DNA from: Lentisphaeria bacterium UBA1829
Lineage (GTDB): Bacteria > Verrucomicrobiota > Lentisphaeria > Victivallales > UBA1829
Length of the DNA: 6,223 nucleotides
Direction of reading: 5' to 3'
NCBI GenBank assembly: GCA_002338895.1
Contig: DDJH01000178.1
Coordinates: forward strand, 2,220 to 8,442
The notes under the pieces are model-generated. The model ran no database searches, was not told where the DNA came from, and was given only the letters and a program-made list of their open reading frames with translations. The position numbers and the translations under genes are program-made. Shown here one piece after another: positions 5,801 through 6,223 of the stretch (position 1 is the stretch's first letter; the number at the start of each line of letters is the position of its first letter).

Positions 5801-6223
5801 GGTGAAGGACTGGAAGATGGTGACCCATTTCGGCAATTTCGCCGCATCTGAAAACAGCGACACCGCCGAATGGTCCCTTCCGCTCCCGGTCCCGCAGTAT
5901 CCGCTTGTTCCGCGCATTGAGGCGGAAAAGGAGGTGCGCGACTTCGCCGCATCGCTGTTCCGGAAAGGAATCCTCTTCAACGCCGGCGGCGGAACCCGGG
6001 AAGATTCCTGGACCCCCGCGTACCCCACCGGAAAAGAGTATCCGGAATGCCGGAACGTGAATGCGCACGGCTGGCTGCACGGCATCAATCAGGTGCTGAT
6101 CTCGCCTTTCCCGCTGGAGGAGAAGGAGCGGAAGATGTTTTTCGGACGGGTCCGCCGCAAAGTCCTGGAACCCGCCGAACTCTATCGGTACAAGAGCGCC
6201 CTGCGCTGGAGAGAGGAGCCGTT
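2814..6223 (+). CDS. Large secreted multi-domain protein, probable carbohydrate-active enzyme, 3' partial
   Basis: The frame is open without a stop from GTG 2814 to the window edge (1136 full codons), so the C-terminus is missing. Residues 1-21 are a signal peptide (basic FKNKH, then a hydrophobic core). Cys20 in SALSC is an imperfect lipobox, so a lipoprotein is possible. Residues 24-168 and 202-345 look like two related beta-sandwich modules joined by a Lys/Ser/Ala-rich linker (183-201). Residues about 375-565 resemble a class I glutamine-amidotransferase-like fold (KIFFLFDNEDF, DLIVYAGARPD, GKGRVIWSALGIG), with no catalytic Cys evident. Residues about 601-765 are a jelly-roll of the glycoside-hydrolase-family-2 sugar-binding type (GTFEYSAVCTVPEAW, DDLAEVFFNGRSIG, NRIRIVVENLRG). 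From about 772 to the edge is a beta-rich region and then a helical start with EDSWTP (1063-1068) and NAHGWLHG (1083-1090), which I do not recognise. The architecture suggests binding and hydrolysis of a glycan outside the cytoplasm; substrate and reaction are unknown. It is probably in one operon with the LacI regulator and pseudopilin. Confidence 0.85.
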   Translation, partial: MFKNKHVLCAALVCASALSCSGNDGKIWSLIPFSRGGSSALEEKSAEGFLLNCRQEKGKEINVQVCGTVDQTVALKDARVVFSVRSVSGRKASLGLVLSTMENGKSRGFFGPRIPLDGTEWKNCEILLDKAFGLKTDPVRVWQIKFGFKTAGSGAPDGMEIRDFRIVPAGKVTFSQKGTRMILPEVKQKNQRKSSAAKSAPWRIILQGAGVESKFTPRSSEAFSIVLQRNGKDAPANVMLCQDLNKEFHTQNRLFFSCRSINGKPMVVHPMLSCREGGKTVLKFGPKLTVSGKAEKQFVLGIDTDFKLGDTVLKFLQLKFSVDISGAKEGEQVELDVSGMQICMPEEAGMSPDRPDVLVVPGKKITEKRVNAAADPVKIFFLFDNEDFATVFCGRGNFPRVEDRCQFPGYRSFLLESVNGQAVLADSPESADLIVYAGARPDPEMAKRVALAVREKGKSLFVAAVVADPEIKALLPLVAVKRASDRLPVRRKLKAVRKEDRLFRDLSDAAFGQYFDAKVRNGGTVRLVFEDNAPALVDGRAGKGRVIWSALGIGSDVIAGRAAEDPLLLRIASEVSGKSLREALRVPPPAENGWREGVSAENFGRFGWLIGDGLLVESMNDVFEVSNGAQQYSFKARQSPKLSLAEWSFRPLKESSSSRNVNWAYSFLETGTFEYSAVCTVPEAWKNEKISFTVEGGIDDLAEVFFNGRSIGKVTEDMPEYWRRPHRYVIPRELVKFGGENRIRIVVENLRGSGGMGSCPELICLPSKAERWTFAADRINELGKGGLITDAEGSRRFDSSLAFPGIRWEIFADRIVMGLFNVADYAAIPAENGSWKIVDLRKNDSLPVDWKEPWILLFRESECRPLLLVFAKKQDRITVSKVGSAVNGLSFERRGGVGMIVPIWLNGALDTDSSAWRNGIPASVSEKAAFWGPKAFSYPLAEKELFRIDREKGRIDIRTTYSHRTTPNDWKKTSAPFAPVSPLAFFTKGLLFESEQVKDWKMVTHFGNFAASENSDTAEWSLPLPVPQYPLVPRIEAEKEVRDFAASLFRKGILFNAGGGTREDSWTPAYPTGKEYPECRNVNAHGWLHGINQVLISPFPLEEKERKMFFGRVRRKVLEPAELYRYKSALRWREEP

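Noticed and set aside
1719..6080. A minus-strand open frame of about 1450 codons opposite the large gene, the second pseudopilin and the end of the regulator
   Set aside because: Its translation has no recognisable domain and is rich in Arg, His, Asp and Pro runs typical of antisense to GC-rich genes. It runs across three + strand genes, two of which have clear family motifs and the third a signal peptide and domain patterns.
1..6223. CRISPR arrays, tRNA or rRNA genes, insertion sequences or attachment sites
   Set aside because: No spaced direct repeats, RNA gene cores, transposase-like proteins or terminal repeats were seen on either strand.

Overview
The window looks like part of a bacterial chromosome with moderately high GC. 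It most resembles the Lentisphaerota (Victivallis-like) or a neighbouring Planctomycetes/Verrucomicrobia lineage. The clue is the combination of pseudopilin-like proteins with an [15 protein letters not shown] N-terminus and a C-terminal H-Xn-DG motif, a LacI-family regulator, and a very large secreted multi-domain protein built from carbohydrate-binding-type modules. Those genomes carry many such pseudopilin genes beside glycan-degradation genes. The taxon is inferred from protein style, not from a marker gene.

Layout, all on the + strand. Bases 1-708 are the end of one pseudopilin-like gene whose first few codons lie outside the window. Bases 709-988 are an AT-rich intergenic region. It holds a convincing intrinsic terminator (788-815), a LacI-operator-like palindrome (826-839), a tract rich in A- and T-runs (841-920), and a near-consensus sigma70-type promoter (929-957) straddled by a perfect 8-bp inverted repeat (921-928 / 943-950). 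Bases 989-1960 encode a LacI-family regulator, 2031-2768 a second pseudopilin-like protein, and 2814-6223 a secreted protein of at least 1136 residues that starts at GTG and runs off the right edge.

The regulator, second pseudopilin and large protein are separated by only 70 and 45 bases, with no visible terminator between them, so they probably form one transcription unit driven from 929-957. The working model is a small glycan-responsive locus: the LacI-type protein senses a sugar, the large protein binds and probably processes a carbohydrate outside the cytoplasm, and the pseudopilin contributes to secretion or surface assembly. The catalytic activity, if any, cannot be assigned from the visible sequence. 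The first pseudopilin belongs to the preceding unit, which ends at the terminator.

The minus strand carries very long open frames opposite these genes, the longest spanning about 1719-6080. They are judged to be shadows of the GC-rich + strand genes.
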